A stretch of DNA of 64,000 nucleotides, taken from positions 186,001 through 250,000 of the forward strand of contig JAWKHJ010000007.1 of NCBI GenBank assembly GCA_041394905.1. The letters are read 5' to 3'. A program made the translations under genes and the position numbers. Source of the stretch: RI-231 sp041394905. Lineage in GTDB: Bacteria; Acidobacteriota; Terriglobia; Bryobacterales; UBA6623. Position 1 is the stretch's first letter, and each line of letters opens with the position of its first letter. Of the stretch, positions 25,841 to 33,808 are shown piece by piece. The notes below the pieces were generated by a model. The model saw nothing but the letters and a program-made list of their open reading frames with translations. It made no database searches and had not been told where the DNA came from.

Positions 25841-27228
25841 TCAGGCGAGAGCGGCGCGTACCGCGGAGAGTAGCGCCTCGTCATCGCCCGGATCGATCGT
25901 GCGCAAGTCGATCAGCAGCGCGTCATCCGCAAGTCGAGCGGTGACCGGCGGATCGCCCAAGCGCAGTCGGCGGTCGAGCGAGGAGGCTGAGCGCGCTCCC
26001 GCTGCTTCAGGCAGGATGCGCACCAGCGCCGTCGGCAAGGTTTGCTCCGGCGTCGAGCCGCCACCCAGCAAGGATTCGCCTTCGACAACCTCAGCGCCCA
26101 ATCCCAACTCTCCAGCAAACGCCTCCGGCGCGTTCGCGCACCTGCTCTGTGCTGAGCCGGATCATGCGCAAAGCCGGCACCTGGTCCCAGCGCTCGAACA
26201 GATACTCGCGCAAAGTGGCTTCGAGCGCCGCGTAGACCATCTTGTCGGCGCGCAAGAGCGCGAAACAGCGGATGCCGGCGGACACGCGCGACCAGTTCCG
26301 GACGCCCGGCGATGAGTCCAGCTTGGGGCCCGCCGAGCAGCTTGTCGCCGGAGAACGTCACCAGATCCACTCCTTCGGCGAGCGCCGCCGCCACCGGAGG
26401 TTCCTCCTCGAGGCCATGCTGCGCCAGATCATAGAAGCAGCCCGAGCCCAGATCTTCAATCAAAGGAATTGCGTGTTCGCGCGCGAGAGCGACCAGTTCG
26501 GCTCGCGTCGGTCGGCCTGTGAAGCCGACGATCTCGAAGTTCGACAGATGGACGCGCAGGATGACCCGCGTCTCCTCGCTGACCGCCTCCTGAAAGTCCT
26601 CGATGCGGGTGCGGTTGGTCGCTCCAACCTCACGCAGCCGCGCGCCGGACTGCTCGAGGATGTCGGGAATGCGGAAGCCGTCGCCGATCTCGACCAACTC
26701 GCCGCGCGAGACGATCGCCTCACCGCCGCGCGCGAGCTCCGCCAGCACCAAGAAGATGGCCGCGGCGTTGTTGTTTACGACGATCGCCGGGGCGCCAAGC
26801 AGCCGCTCGAGCAAGCGCCCGGCATGCACATCGCGCTTGCCGCGGCGGCCGATATCTAGATCGTATTCGAGGTTCGAATAGCCTCCCGCCGTTCGCCTGA
26901 CGGCTTCAACCGCTGCGGCCGAAAGCGGCGCACGTCCGAGATTGGTGTGCAGAATGACGCCGGATGCGTTGAGCACGCGCCGCAACGACGGGCGCGCCAG
27001 CGCGGCCAACGCCTGCTCCACACGCGCCGCGAGGCCCTCGAGCGAGACCGCACCACAGCTCGAAAGGATCTCCGCGCGCGCCTGCGCGAGCGTGCGACGA
27101 GACTCCTCGGCGGCAAGCGCATGCGGCGCATCCACCGCCCCGCGCGCCGCAACCGCCCGGATCAACTCGTCGACCGAAGGCAATGCGCGCAGGCGCGCTT
27201 GGCGGTCTGGATCGGGCTGAGCGGTCAC
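25841..27228 (-). CDS. selA: L-seryl-tRNA(Sec) selenium transferase, frameshifted
   Basis: PLP enzyme that converts Ser-tRNA(Sec) to Sec-tRNA(Sec) with selenophosphate; its presence implies that the organism makes selenoproteins. Recognisable are LPSVDELIRA at the N-terminus, NASGVILHTNLGRAPLS, YSNLEYDLDIGRRGKR, VNNNAAAIFL and the Lys block TFSGDKLLGGPQAGLI. The main frame ends in nonsense after RHPLFRAL; the correct continuation RADKMVYAALEATLREYL follows if one T of the TT (plus strand AA at 26254-26255) is removed, and a second indel near 26130 leads into LGLGAEVVEGESLLGGGST and the stop at 25841. Start taken as GTG 27228 (VTAQPDPDRQARL). No selB, selD or tRNA-Sec lies nearby. Confidence 0.9.
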
Positions 27229-27279
27229 GGCTTCGATTGTAGGACCGATTCTGTCCTTCGTGCGCGCCTCCTCCAGCGG

Positions 27280-27337
27280 TATACTCGGTCTTGTACCTGG
27301 GGCATCGGTTATCTCCACGGGTTGGGGCTGAGTGGAG
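27280..27337 (+). promoter_or_regulatory. Possible promoter and leader hairpin upstream of the MBL hydrolase gene
   Basis: TATACT at 27280-27285 is a -10-like hexamer without a good -35. The predicted leader contains CTCCAC (27313-27318) pairing with GTGGAG (27332-27337). The 162-base gap between divergent selA and this gene holds nothing else I can name; no riboswitch class fits. Confidence 0.3.
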
Positions 27338-27390
27338 CCTGAAGCGAGCCATCGCGGCGGGCGGCCGATCGTAGACAATAGGAAGCCGGT

Positions 27391-28167
27391 TTGAGCCTGA
27401 AAGTTTCGATTCTGGGCAGCGGCAGCCGCGGAAACGCGGCGCTGGTCGTGACGGCGCGTTCGAAAGTGCTCATCGACGCCGGCTTCAGCTATCGTTCGCT
27501 GTGCCGCCGGCTTGCCGAGGTCGGCGAGTCGCCAGAATCACTTGACGCCGTGCTGGTCTCGCACGAGCATTCCGACCACATCTCGGGCCTGCCTGTGCTC
27601 TCGCGCAAGGTCAAAGCGCCGATCTACATGACCGGCCGCACCTCCGCCGCCATCGACTGGGGCGAGAAGAAGCCGCACGTCGAGACGTTCGAGGCCGGCG
27701 CGAAGCTGGCCTTCGGGGATTTGGAGATCGAGACCTTCACGATCCCGCACGACGCCGTCGACCCGGTCGGGTTTACCTTCCGCCAGAACGGCTTCAAGGT
27801 CGGGCTGGCGACGGATCTGGGCTACGTCACCGAGTCGATCAAGCGCCACCTGCAAGGCTGCGACATGCTCGTGCTCGAATCGAACCACGATCTCGAAATG
27901 CTCAAGGTCGGCCCCTACCCTTGGTTCGTCAAGCAGCGAGTGATGAGCCGCGTCGGACACCTTTCCAATCAGGCCGTGTCCGATTTTTTGACCACGGAAT
28001 TCGACCGTTCGACGCGCATCCTCGTGCTTGCGCACTTGAGCGGCAACAACAACCATCCTGAGATCGCGCGCATGTTCGCCGACCAGGCGTTGCGCCAAGC
28101 CGGCGCGAGCGCTACACGACTGATCGTCGCCGACCAGGACCGTCCGAGCGAGGTATACGAGTTTTGA
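27391..28167 (+). CDS. Metallo-beta-lactamase-fold hydrolase (YycJ/WalJ-like)
   Basis: 258 residues. MSLKVSILGSGSRGNAALVV begins the MBL fold; the metal motif is VSHEHSDHISGLPVL, with further ligands in FTIPHDAVDPVGF and ATDLGYVTE and the closing LAHLSGNNNHP. This matches the YycJ/WalJ group of MBL proteins, predicted exonucleases or hydrolases. TTG at 27391 is the start, five bases behind AGGAAG. The stop overlaps the purB start (TTGA), indicating an MBL-purB operon, a common pairing in bacteria is not known to me, so the functional link is unclear. Confidence 0.88.
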   Translation: MSLKVSILGSGSRGNAALVVTARSKVLIDAGFSYRSLCRRLAEVGESPESLDAVLVSHEHSDHISGLPVLSRKVKAPIYMTGRTSAAIDWGEKKPHVETFEAGAKLAFGDLEIETFTIPHDAVDPVGFTFRQNGFKVGLATDLGYVTESIKRHLQGCDMLVLESNHDLEMLKVGPYPWFVKQRVMSRVGHLSNQAVSDFLTTEFDRSTRILVLAHLSGNNNHPEIARMFADQALRQAGASATRLIVADQDRPSEVYEF

Positions 28168-29473
28168 TCCCGCGCTACACGCGCCCGCGCATGGGCGAAA
28201 TTTGGTCGGAGCAAAATCGCTTCCGGCAGTGGCTGAAGTCGAGCTGGCGGCTTCGGAAGCGCTGGCCGAGCTCGGCGAGGTGCCGGCGGAATCGGCCAAG
28301 GCCCTGCGCGCGCACGCGGACTTCGACGTCGAGCGCATCGCCGCGATCGAGGCCGAAGTGCGGCACGACGTGATCGCCTTCACCACAGCCGTATCGGAGA
28401 AGATGGCCGCCGCCGGCGCGGGCGAACACTCGCGCTGGCTGCACTACGGACTGACGTCCAACGACGTGGTCGATACCGCGCAGGCGCTGCTGATCAAGCA
28501 AGCCTCTGAACCGATCGCGGAGGGCATCGAGGCGCTGCGGGCGACGCTGAAGAAGCGCGCGTTCGAGTTCAAAGACACCGTGATCGTCGGCCGCACGCAC
28601 GGGGTGCATGCTGAGCCGACCACATTCGGGCTCAAGCTTGCGAACTGGTACGCCGAGGCCACTCGCCATGCGGCGCGCTTTGCCGAGGCGCGCGAGCAGA
28701 TCCGGGTGGGCAAGATCTCGGGAGCCGTCGGCACTTTCGCCCACATCAGCCCCCAGGCCGAAGAGAAAATCTGCGAGCGGCTGGGCCTAGAGGCTGCGCC
28801 GATCTCCTCGCAAGTCATCCAGCGTGACCGCCACGCGCACTACGTTTCCGCACTGGCCGGCATCGCAGCTACCTGCGAAAAGATTGCGCTCGAGGTGCGT
28901 CACTTGCAGCGCACCGAGGTGCGCGAGGCGCAGGAGTACTTCTCGAAGACCCAAAAGGGCTCTTCGGCGATGCCGCACAAGAAGAACCCGATCACCTCCG
29001 AGCAGATCTGCGGACTCGCGCGCGTGGTGCGCGCGAACGCCCAAGCCGCTTTCGAGAACGTCGCGTTGTGGCATGAGCGCGACATTTCGCACTCCTCGGT
29101 CGAGCGCGTGATCCTGCCCGACTCGACCATCCTGGCCGACTACCTGTTGGCTAAGACCGCCGATCTGATCGAGCGCTTGCTCGTCTACCCCGAGCGCATG
29201 CGCAAGAACCTCGAAGCGGGCGGCGGACTGATCTACTCCGGCCAACTCTTGCTCGAGCTCGCCTCGCGCGGCGTGCTGCGCGAGACGGCGTATCGTTGGG
29301 TGCAGCGTAACGCGCTCGAAGCCTGGGAGCAGGACGGCAACTTCCGCGCTTTGGTCGAAGCGGATCCCGACATCTCCGCAGCGCTGGAGCCCGGCGACTA
29401 CGATCGGGCGTTCTCGCTCGACCACCAATTGCGCCACGTCGACCGGATCTTCGAGCGTGTCTTCGGCAAGTAG
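28164..29473 (+). CDS. purB: Adenylosuccinate lyase, one frameshift
   Basis: Purine-biosynthesis enzyme that cleaves SAICAR and adenylosuccinate. True N-terminus MIPRYTRPRMGEIWSEQNRF starts at TTG 28164, overlapping the previous stop. After FRQWLK the frame breaks at about 28234: CTGAAGTCGAGCTG where CTGAAGGTCGAGCTG gives FRQWLKVELAASEALAE, so a G is missing from GG. The rest is intact: HYGLTSNDVVDTAQ, VGRTHGVHAEPTTFG, and the fumarase/aspartase signature SSAMPHKKNPITSEQI, with HERDISHSSVER containing the catalytic Ser loop region. As purB is normally essential, this break is best read as a sequence error and is a good gauge for the other frameshifts here. Confidence 0.95.
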
Positions 29474-29598
29474 AGACGTCTGAGGGTTTTCCCCTAGGCG
29501 CTTTGTTGCGGAATTTGCTAGGCAAGCTCCCGGCATTCTGGTACGATTACACCCAGTTGAAGCGTATCTGAATGGATACGACGCAAGTAGGAGACTCC

Positions 29599-29694
29599 AT
29601 GTCCCCGAAATCGTCGGTCGCATCGGAGGCCTTCGTGTCGGAGGCCAAGGAGACGCCTGTATGCAATTGCGCTCCATCGGACCCGGATGTCTAG
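29599..29694 (+). CDS. Possible 31-residue peptide overlapping the receiver gene
   Basis: ATG 29599 with a GTAGGAG ribosome-binding site five bases upstream encodes MSPKSSVASEAFVSEAKETP and then VCNCAPSDPDV before TAG 29692-29694. It overlaps the start of the receiver gene (29661) in another frame. It could be a leader peptide, or the true N-terminus of the receiver protein cut off by an indel. The CxC pair is notable, but there is no homology I recognise. Confidence 0.3.
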   Translation: MSPKSSVASEAFVSEAKETPVCNCAPSDPDV

Positions 29695-30107
29695 GAGCCC
29701 ACAGTGGAATAGGTGCGCCGCACATTCTGTTGGCGGCGCATGACGCCGCCGTGCGTCTCACCTTGACCGCGGTGCTCGAACGTTGCGGCTTTTTGGTCGA
29801 AACTGCCCGCTCGGCTGACGAAGCCGAAGCGAAGATCGAACAAGGCGTCTATGACATGGTGCTCTGTGACCTCGAACGCGAAGGTCAAGCGGTGCGCGAG
29901 CGCGTTCTGCGCACCGCCAAAGCGCAGGAGTACAGTCCGGCCACGGCCTTTCTGCAAGTCAACCCAGGCGAGATCGCCCTGGGCGACGCGGACGAAGTGC
30001 TGGTCGAGCCGATCGACATCCCGCAATTGCTGACCCAGATCACGGATCTGATGGCCAACCGCGCCTACGGTCGCGCAGTGCGCAAGGCGCGCGAGACCGC
30101 CGCTTGA
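29661..30107 (+). CDS. Degenerate response-regulator receiver-like protein
   Basis: 148 residues with a single CheY-like fold: HILLAAHDAAVRLTLTAVLE (beta1/alpha1; the usual acidic pair is reduced), GVYDMVLCDLEREG with a candidate phospho-acceptor Asp, and EVLVEPIDIPQLL where the nearly invariant Lys is replaced by Glu. Loss of that Lys suggests a pseudo-receiver that does not use normal phosphorylation. AAGGAGA at about 29647-29653 supports the ATG at 29661. No output domain, histidine kinase or other partner is adjacent. A dyad TTGC-TAG-GCAA sits upstream at 29515-29525. Confidence 0.7.
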   Translation: MQLRSIGPGCLGAHSGIGAPHILLAAHDAAVRLTLTAVLERCGFLVETARSADEAEAKIEQGVYDMVLCDLEREGQAVRERVLRTAKAQEYSPATAFLQVNPGEIALGDADEVLVEPIDIPQLLTQITDLMANRAYGRAVRKARETAA

Positions 30108-30150
30108 GCCGCACTTGACCGCCGGCGCGGCAAGGGCGTCTAATGGCGCC

Positions 30151-32178
30151 ATGCGCCGTTGCCTGTTTTCCCTGTTACCGCTGCTGCTGTTCGCTGCACA
30201 ATTCGCGGCGGCTCGGTTGGTGCGCTTGGAGCATGTCGAGCGCTCGCCGGTGCTCGAAGGGCGCGAGTGGGGACTGGCCGGCCCGTATGAGACCGTGAAG
30301 GCGCGCGCCTACTTTGCGCTCGATCCGCGCGACGACGCGAACCTCACGATCGCAGACCTCACACGCGCGCCGCGCAATGCCCAAGGCGAGGTCGAGCTCT
30401 CCGCCGACGTCTACCTCATCAAGCCAGTCGCTCTCGAGCGCGGCAACCGCACCGTTCTGCTCGAGATCAACAACCGCGGCAACAAGGGCATGCTCGGCAT
30501 GTTCGACCGCGCCGAGGGATCGCTCGCGCCGTCGACTGCGGAACAATTTGGAGACGGGCTGCTGCTCGAGCAAGGCTACACGCTGCTATGGGTCGGCTGG
30601 CAGTTCGATCCGCCGCGCGACAAAAACAAGATGTTCGTCTATCCTCCGGTCGCGCAGGGGCCCGGCGGAAAGCCGATTCGTGGCTTGGCCCGCGCGGATT
30701 TCGTGACCACCGACCGCGAGTATTCCCACTCGCTGGCCGACCGCGATCACATCCCGTACGAGGTCGCCGACCCCGACGCAGCCGAGAACGTGTTGACCGT
30801 GCGCGAGCGCGTGGACAGCGAACGGCGCGTGATTCCGCGCGAGAAGTGGCGCTTTGGGCGCATGGAAAACGGCGCTGTGGTCGAGGACCGCGGCCGGGTC
30901 TGGCTGGAAGGCGGCTTCGAGCCCAACAAGATCTATGAAGTCGTCTACGTCACGGAGGACCCACCACTCGTGGGCGGCGGCGCGGCGGCGGTGCGCGATT
31001 TCGTCTCGTATCTCAAATACGATTCGAGCGAAGCGCTCGGGGTCGAGCCCGGAGTGCTCCAGCATGCGATCGGCTTCGGAATCTCGCAGAGCGGACGCTT
31101 CCTGCGCACGTTTCTCTACTACGGGTTCAACCGCGACGAGCGCGCGCGGCGCGTCTTCGACGGCGTGATAGCGCACGTCGCAGGCGGAGGCCGCGGCAGC
31201 TTCAACCATCGCTTCGCGCAGCCTTCGCGCGACGCCCATCCGTTCTTGAACTTCCTCTACCCGACCGACATTTTTCCGTTCTCGGACGTCGTGCAAAAGG
31301 ACCCGGAGAGCGGCCTCGAAGACGGGCTGCTCGCGCGGTACCGCGGCCACGAGCAATGGCTGCCGAAGATCTTCTACACGAACTCGTCTTACGAGTACTG
31401 GGGTCGGGCCGCGTCGCTGATCCACACCACGATTGACGGGAAACGCGACATCGAGATCCCTGACAACGTGCGCATTTATCACATCGCGGGCACGCAGCAT
31501 GGTCCCGGTTCGTTCCCCCCGCGGGTGAGCCTGGGACAGCAGCCCTCGAATGCCGTGGATTACCGCTGGGCGCTGCGGGGGTTGCTGGCCGCGTTGCAGG
31601 ATTGGGTCGCCGCCGACCGCGAGCCGCCGCCGAGCCGCTACGGCAAGATCGCGGACAAGACGCTCGTCGCGCCCGAGGCGCTCAACTGGCCTAAGATTCC
31701 CGGCGTCGGCTACTCGACCCGCATTCACAAGGCCTACCGCGCCGATTACGGGCCGCGCTTCTACTCCGAGGGCGTCGTCGAGAACGAGCCGCCGAAGATT
31801 GGATCGGCGTATCCGGTTCTTGCGCCGGCCGTCGACGCCGACGGCAACGAGGTGACCGGTATTCGTCTGCCCGAGGTCGCCGTGCCGCTCGCGACGCACA
31901 CGGGTTGGAACTTGTTCAACGCCAAGTCGGGTCCGACCGACGAGCTCTCGAGCATGCAGGGCTCGTTCGTGGTCTTCCCCAAGACCAAGGCCGAACGCGA
32001 GGCCAAGGGCGATCCGCGGCTGTCGATCGAGGAGCGCTACCCAAGCCGCGAAGACTACGTCGGACGGGTAGCGGAGGCCGCCGTGAACCTGGCGGAGCAA
32101 GGCTACGTGCTGGAGTCCGACGTGCCGGCGATGATCCGCTCGGCGGCGGAGAAGTGGGACGCGCTCACGGCGCAGTAA
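30151..32178 (+). CDS. Secreted alpha/beta-hydrolase (Abhydrolase_10-like)
   Basis: About 675 residues with a signal peptide MRRCLFSLLPLLLFAAQFAA. The catalytic nucleophile elbow is GFGISQSGRFLRT near residue 310 and the HIAGTQHGPG segment near 450 holds a candidate catalytic His. The large N-terminal beta-rich part with VLLEINNRGNKGML and the LLWVGWQFD segment match the family annotated as alpha/beta hydrolase domain proteins in Acidobacteria and Proteobacteria. Extracellular ester or lactone hydrolysis is likely; the substrate is unknown. ATG 30151 is preferred over 30115 because it begins directly with the signal peptide. The gene stands alone before gpmI. Confidence 0.85.
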   Translation: MRRCLFSLLPLLLFAAQFAAARLVRLEHVERSPVLEGREWGLAGPYETVKARAYFALDPRDDANLTIADLTRAPRNAQGEVELSADVYLIKPVALERGNRTVLLEINNRGNKGMLGMFDRAEGSLAPSTAEQFGDGLLLEQGYTLLWVGWQFDPPRDKNKMFVYPPVAQGPGGKPIRGLARADFVTTDREYSHSLADRDHIPYEVADPDAAENVLTVRERVDSERRVIPREKWRFGRMENGAVVEDRGRVWLEGGFEPNKIYEVVYVTEDPPLVGGGAAAVRDFVSYLKYDSSEALGVEPGVLQHAIGFGISQSGRFLRTFLYYGFNRDERARRVFDGVIAHVAGGGRGSFNHRFAQPSRDAHPFLNFLYPTDIFPFSDVVQKDPESGLEDGLLARYRGHEQWLPKIFYTNSSYEYWGRAASLIHTTIDGKRDIEIPDNVRIYHIAGTQHGPGSFPPRVSLGQQPSNAVDYRWALRGLLAALQDWVAADREPPPSRYGKIADKTLVAPEALNWPKIPGVGYSTRIHKAYRADYGPRFYSEGVVENEPPKIGSAYPVLAPAVDADGNEVTGIRLPEVAVPLATHTGWNLFNAKSGPTDELSSMQGSFVVFPKTKAEREAKGDPRLSIEERYPSREDYVGRVAEAAVNLAEQGYVLESDVPAMIRSAAEKWDALTAQ

Positions 32179-32217
32179 GGGGGCTGGGCGCCGACGCGCG
32201 AAAGGCGCGTTGCGATA

Positions 32218-33747
32218 ATGAAGGCAATGCCTCGTCCCAAACCTGTCGTGCTCACCATCATGGACGGCTGGGGTCAAAACCCCAACCCAGCCAACAACGC
32301 CGTCGCCATGGCGAACAAGCCGAACTTCGATCGGCTGTGGAAGGAGTACCCGCATACGCTGCTGCGCACCGACGGCCCGTTCGTCGGCCTGCCCGAAGGT
32401 CAATTCGGCAACAGCGAGGTCGGCCACCTCAACATCGGCTCGGGTCGCGTGATCAAGATGGACATCACGCGTTTGGACGACATGGTGGCCGAGGGAACCC
32501 TGGGCGGCAACCCCGCGGTGAAGGGCGCGTTGGAGCACGCCCGCGGCGGCCGGTTGCACATCATGGGTCTATGCAGCATGGGCGGCGTCCACGCACAGCT
32601 CACGCACATCATGGCGCTGGTCGAGGCTGCCAAAAAGGCTGGCCTCGGGCACATTTTCCTGCACTGCTTCACAGACGGACGTGACACGCCGCCGCACTCG
32701 GGCAAGGAATATCTGGCCGAGCTGCAAGCAAAGCTCGACGAGCTCGGCGTGGGTGAGATCGCCACCGTCAGCGGACGTTACTACGCGATGGATCGCGACA
32801 AGCGCTGGGAGCGGACCGAGAAGGCCTTCAATGCGCTCGTGCTTGGGGAAGGGGTGAAGGCCAAGGACGCCGTCTCGGCGCTCGAAGCCTCCTACGCCGC
32901 AGGCGTCACCGACGAGTTCGTCGAGCCCGCGGTGATCGAAGGCGTCGACGGCAAGATCGGGGACGGCGACACGGTGATCTTCGCGAACTTCCGCGCCGAC
33001 CGCGCCCGCCAGATCACCCTCGCGCTCACCTCGCCCGATCTCGAGACGCCGCCGCGCGAGAAGGCGCCGAAGAATCTGTATTACGTCACGATGACGCAGT
33101 ACGACAAGAGCTACCCGTTCCCAACCGTGATCTCCAAGGAGTTTCCTGACAACGTCCTCGGCGCCGTCTGCGAGGCGCAGGGCTGGCGCAACCTGCGCAC
33201 GGCGGAGACGGAAAAGTACCCCCACGTGACCTACTTCTTCAACGGCGGGCGCGAAAAGCCATTTGAAGGTGAAGACCGCGAGATGGCGGCGTCGCCCAAA
33301 GTGGCAACCTACGATCTGCAACCGGAGATGAGCGCCGCCCAAGTCTGCGACATCGTCGTCAAGGGTATCGAGTCGGACAAATACGACCTGATCATCGTCA
33401 ATTTCGCCAACTGCGACATGGTCGGCCATACCGGCGTGATCCCGGCCGCGGTGAAGGCGGTCGAGACGGTGGATGGGTGCCTCGGCCAGATCGAGAAAGC
33501 GCTCGAGGGCAAGGACTTCGCCTGGCTGATCACCGCGGACCACGGCAATGCCGACCTCATGGTCGACCCCGAGACCGGCCAACCGCACACCTACCACACG
33601 ACGTTCCCGGTGCCCTTCCTGCTCGTGTCGAAGGACAAGAAGCCGCTACGCGAAGGCGGGGCCTTGCGCGACATTTCGCCGACGATTTTGGGGCTGATGG
33701 GCGCCGAGAAGCCGGCCGAGATGACCGGTTCGGACCTGCGCGCCTAG
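32218..33747 (+). CDS. gpmI: 2,3-bisphosphoglycerate-independent phosphoglycerate mutase
   Basis: Glycolytic interconversion of 3- and 2-phosphoglycerate by a two-manganese alkaline-phosphatase-fold enzyme of 509 residues. Seen are VVLTIMDGWGQN with the first metal Asp, GQFGNSEVGHLNIGSGR with the phospho-Ser, HCFTDGRDTPPHSG, FANFRADRARQI, and near the end VGHTGVIPAAVKAVETVD and TADHGNADLM with metal ligands. A -10-like GATAAT at 32214-32219 overlaps the ATG at 32218, so the real start may be the ATG at 32227 (MPRPKPVVLTIMDGWG) on a leaderless message. Frame intact. Confidence 0.96.
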   Translation: MKAMPRPKPVVLTIMDGWGQNPNPANNAVAMANKPNFDRLWKEYPHTLLRTDGPFVGLPEGQFGNSEVGHLNIGSGRVIKMDITRLDDMVAEGTLGGNPAVKGALEHARGGRLHIMGLCSMGGVHAQLTHIMALVEAAKKAGLGHIFLHCFTDGRDTPPHSGKEYLAELQAKLDELGVGEIATVSGRYYAMDRDKRWERTEKAFNALVLGEGVKAKDAVSALEASYAAGVTDEFVEPAVIEGVDGKIGDGDTVIFANFRADRARQITLALTSPDLETPPREKAPKNLYYVTMTQYDKSYPFPTVISKEFPDNVLGAVCEAQGWRNLRTAETEKYPHVTYFFNGGREKPFEGEDREMAASPKVATYDLQPEMSAAQVCDIVVKGIESDKYDLIIVNFANCDMVGHTGVIPAAVKAVETVDGCLGQIEKALEGKDFAWLITADHGNADLMVDPETGQPHTYHTTFPVPFLLVSKDKKPLREGGALRDISPTILGLMGAEKPAEMTGSDLRA

Positions 33748-33760
33748 GTCGAGGCTTCGC

Positions 33761-33792
33761 TCAGAGCCGCAGGCGTCCGCCTGCGGCTCTGA
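33761..33792. repeat. Perfect REP-like hairpin between convergent gpmI and metal pump
   Basis: TCAGAGCCGCAGGCG at 33761-33775 and its exact complement at 33778-33792 enclose only two bases. The core CAGAGCCGC is shared with the repeat at 6828-6914. Position between convergent stops suggests a bidirectional terminator or insertion of a repeat at a gene border. Confidence 0.75.
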
Positions 33793-33808
33793 AGCAATCG
33801 TTTGGCGC

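Noticed and set aside
27240..27390. A riboswitch, 6S RNA or tRNA-Sec in the selA/MBL gap
   Set aside because: Only a six-base stem and a -10-like box are present; the sequence does not match the conserved cores of these RNAs as I know them.
30586..32559. A 657-codon minus-strand frame opposite the alpha/beta hydrolase and gpmI
   Set aside because: It spans two good genes and has the composition of an antisense shadow (Arg, Val, Asp rich, no domain).
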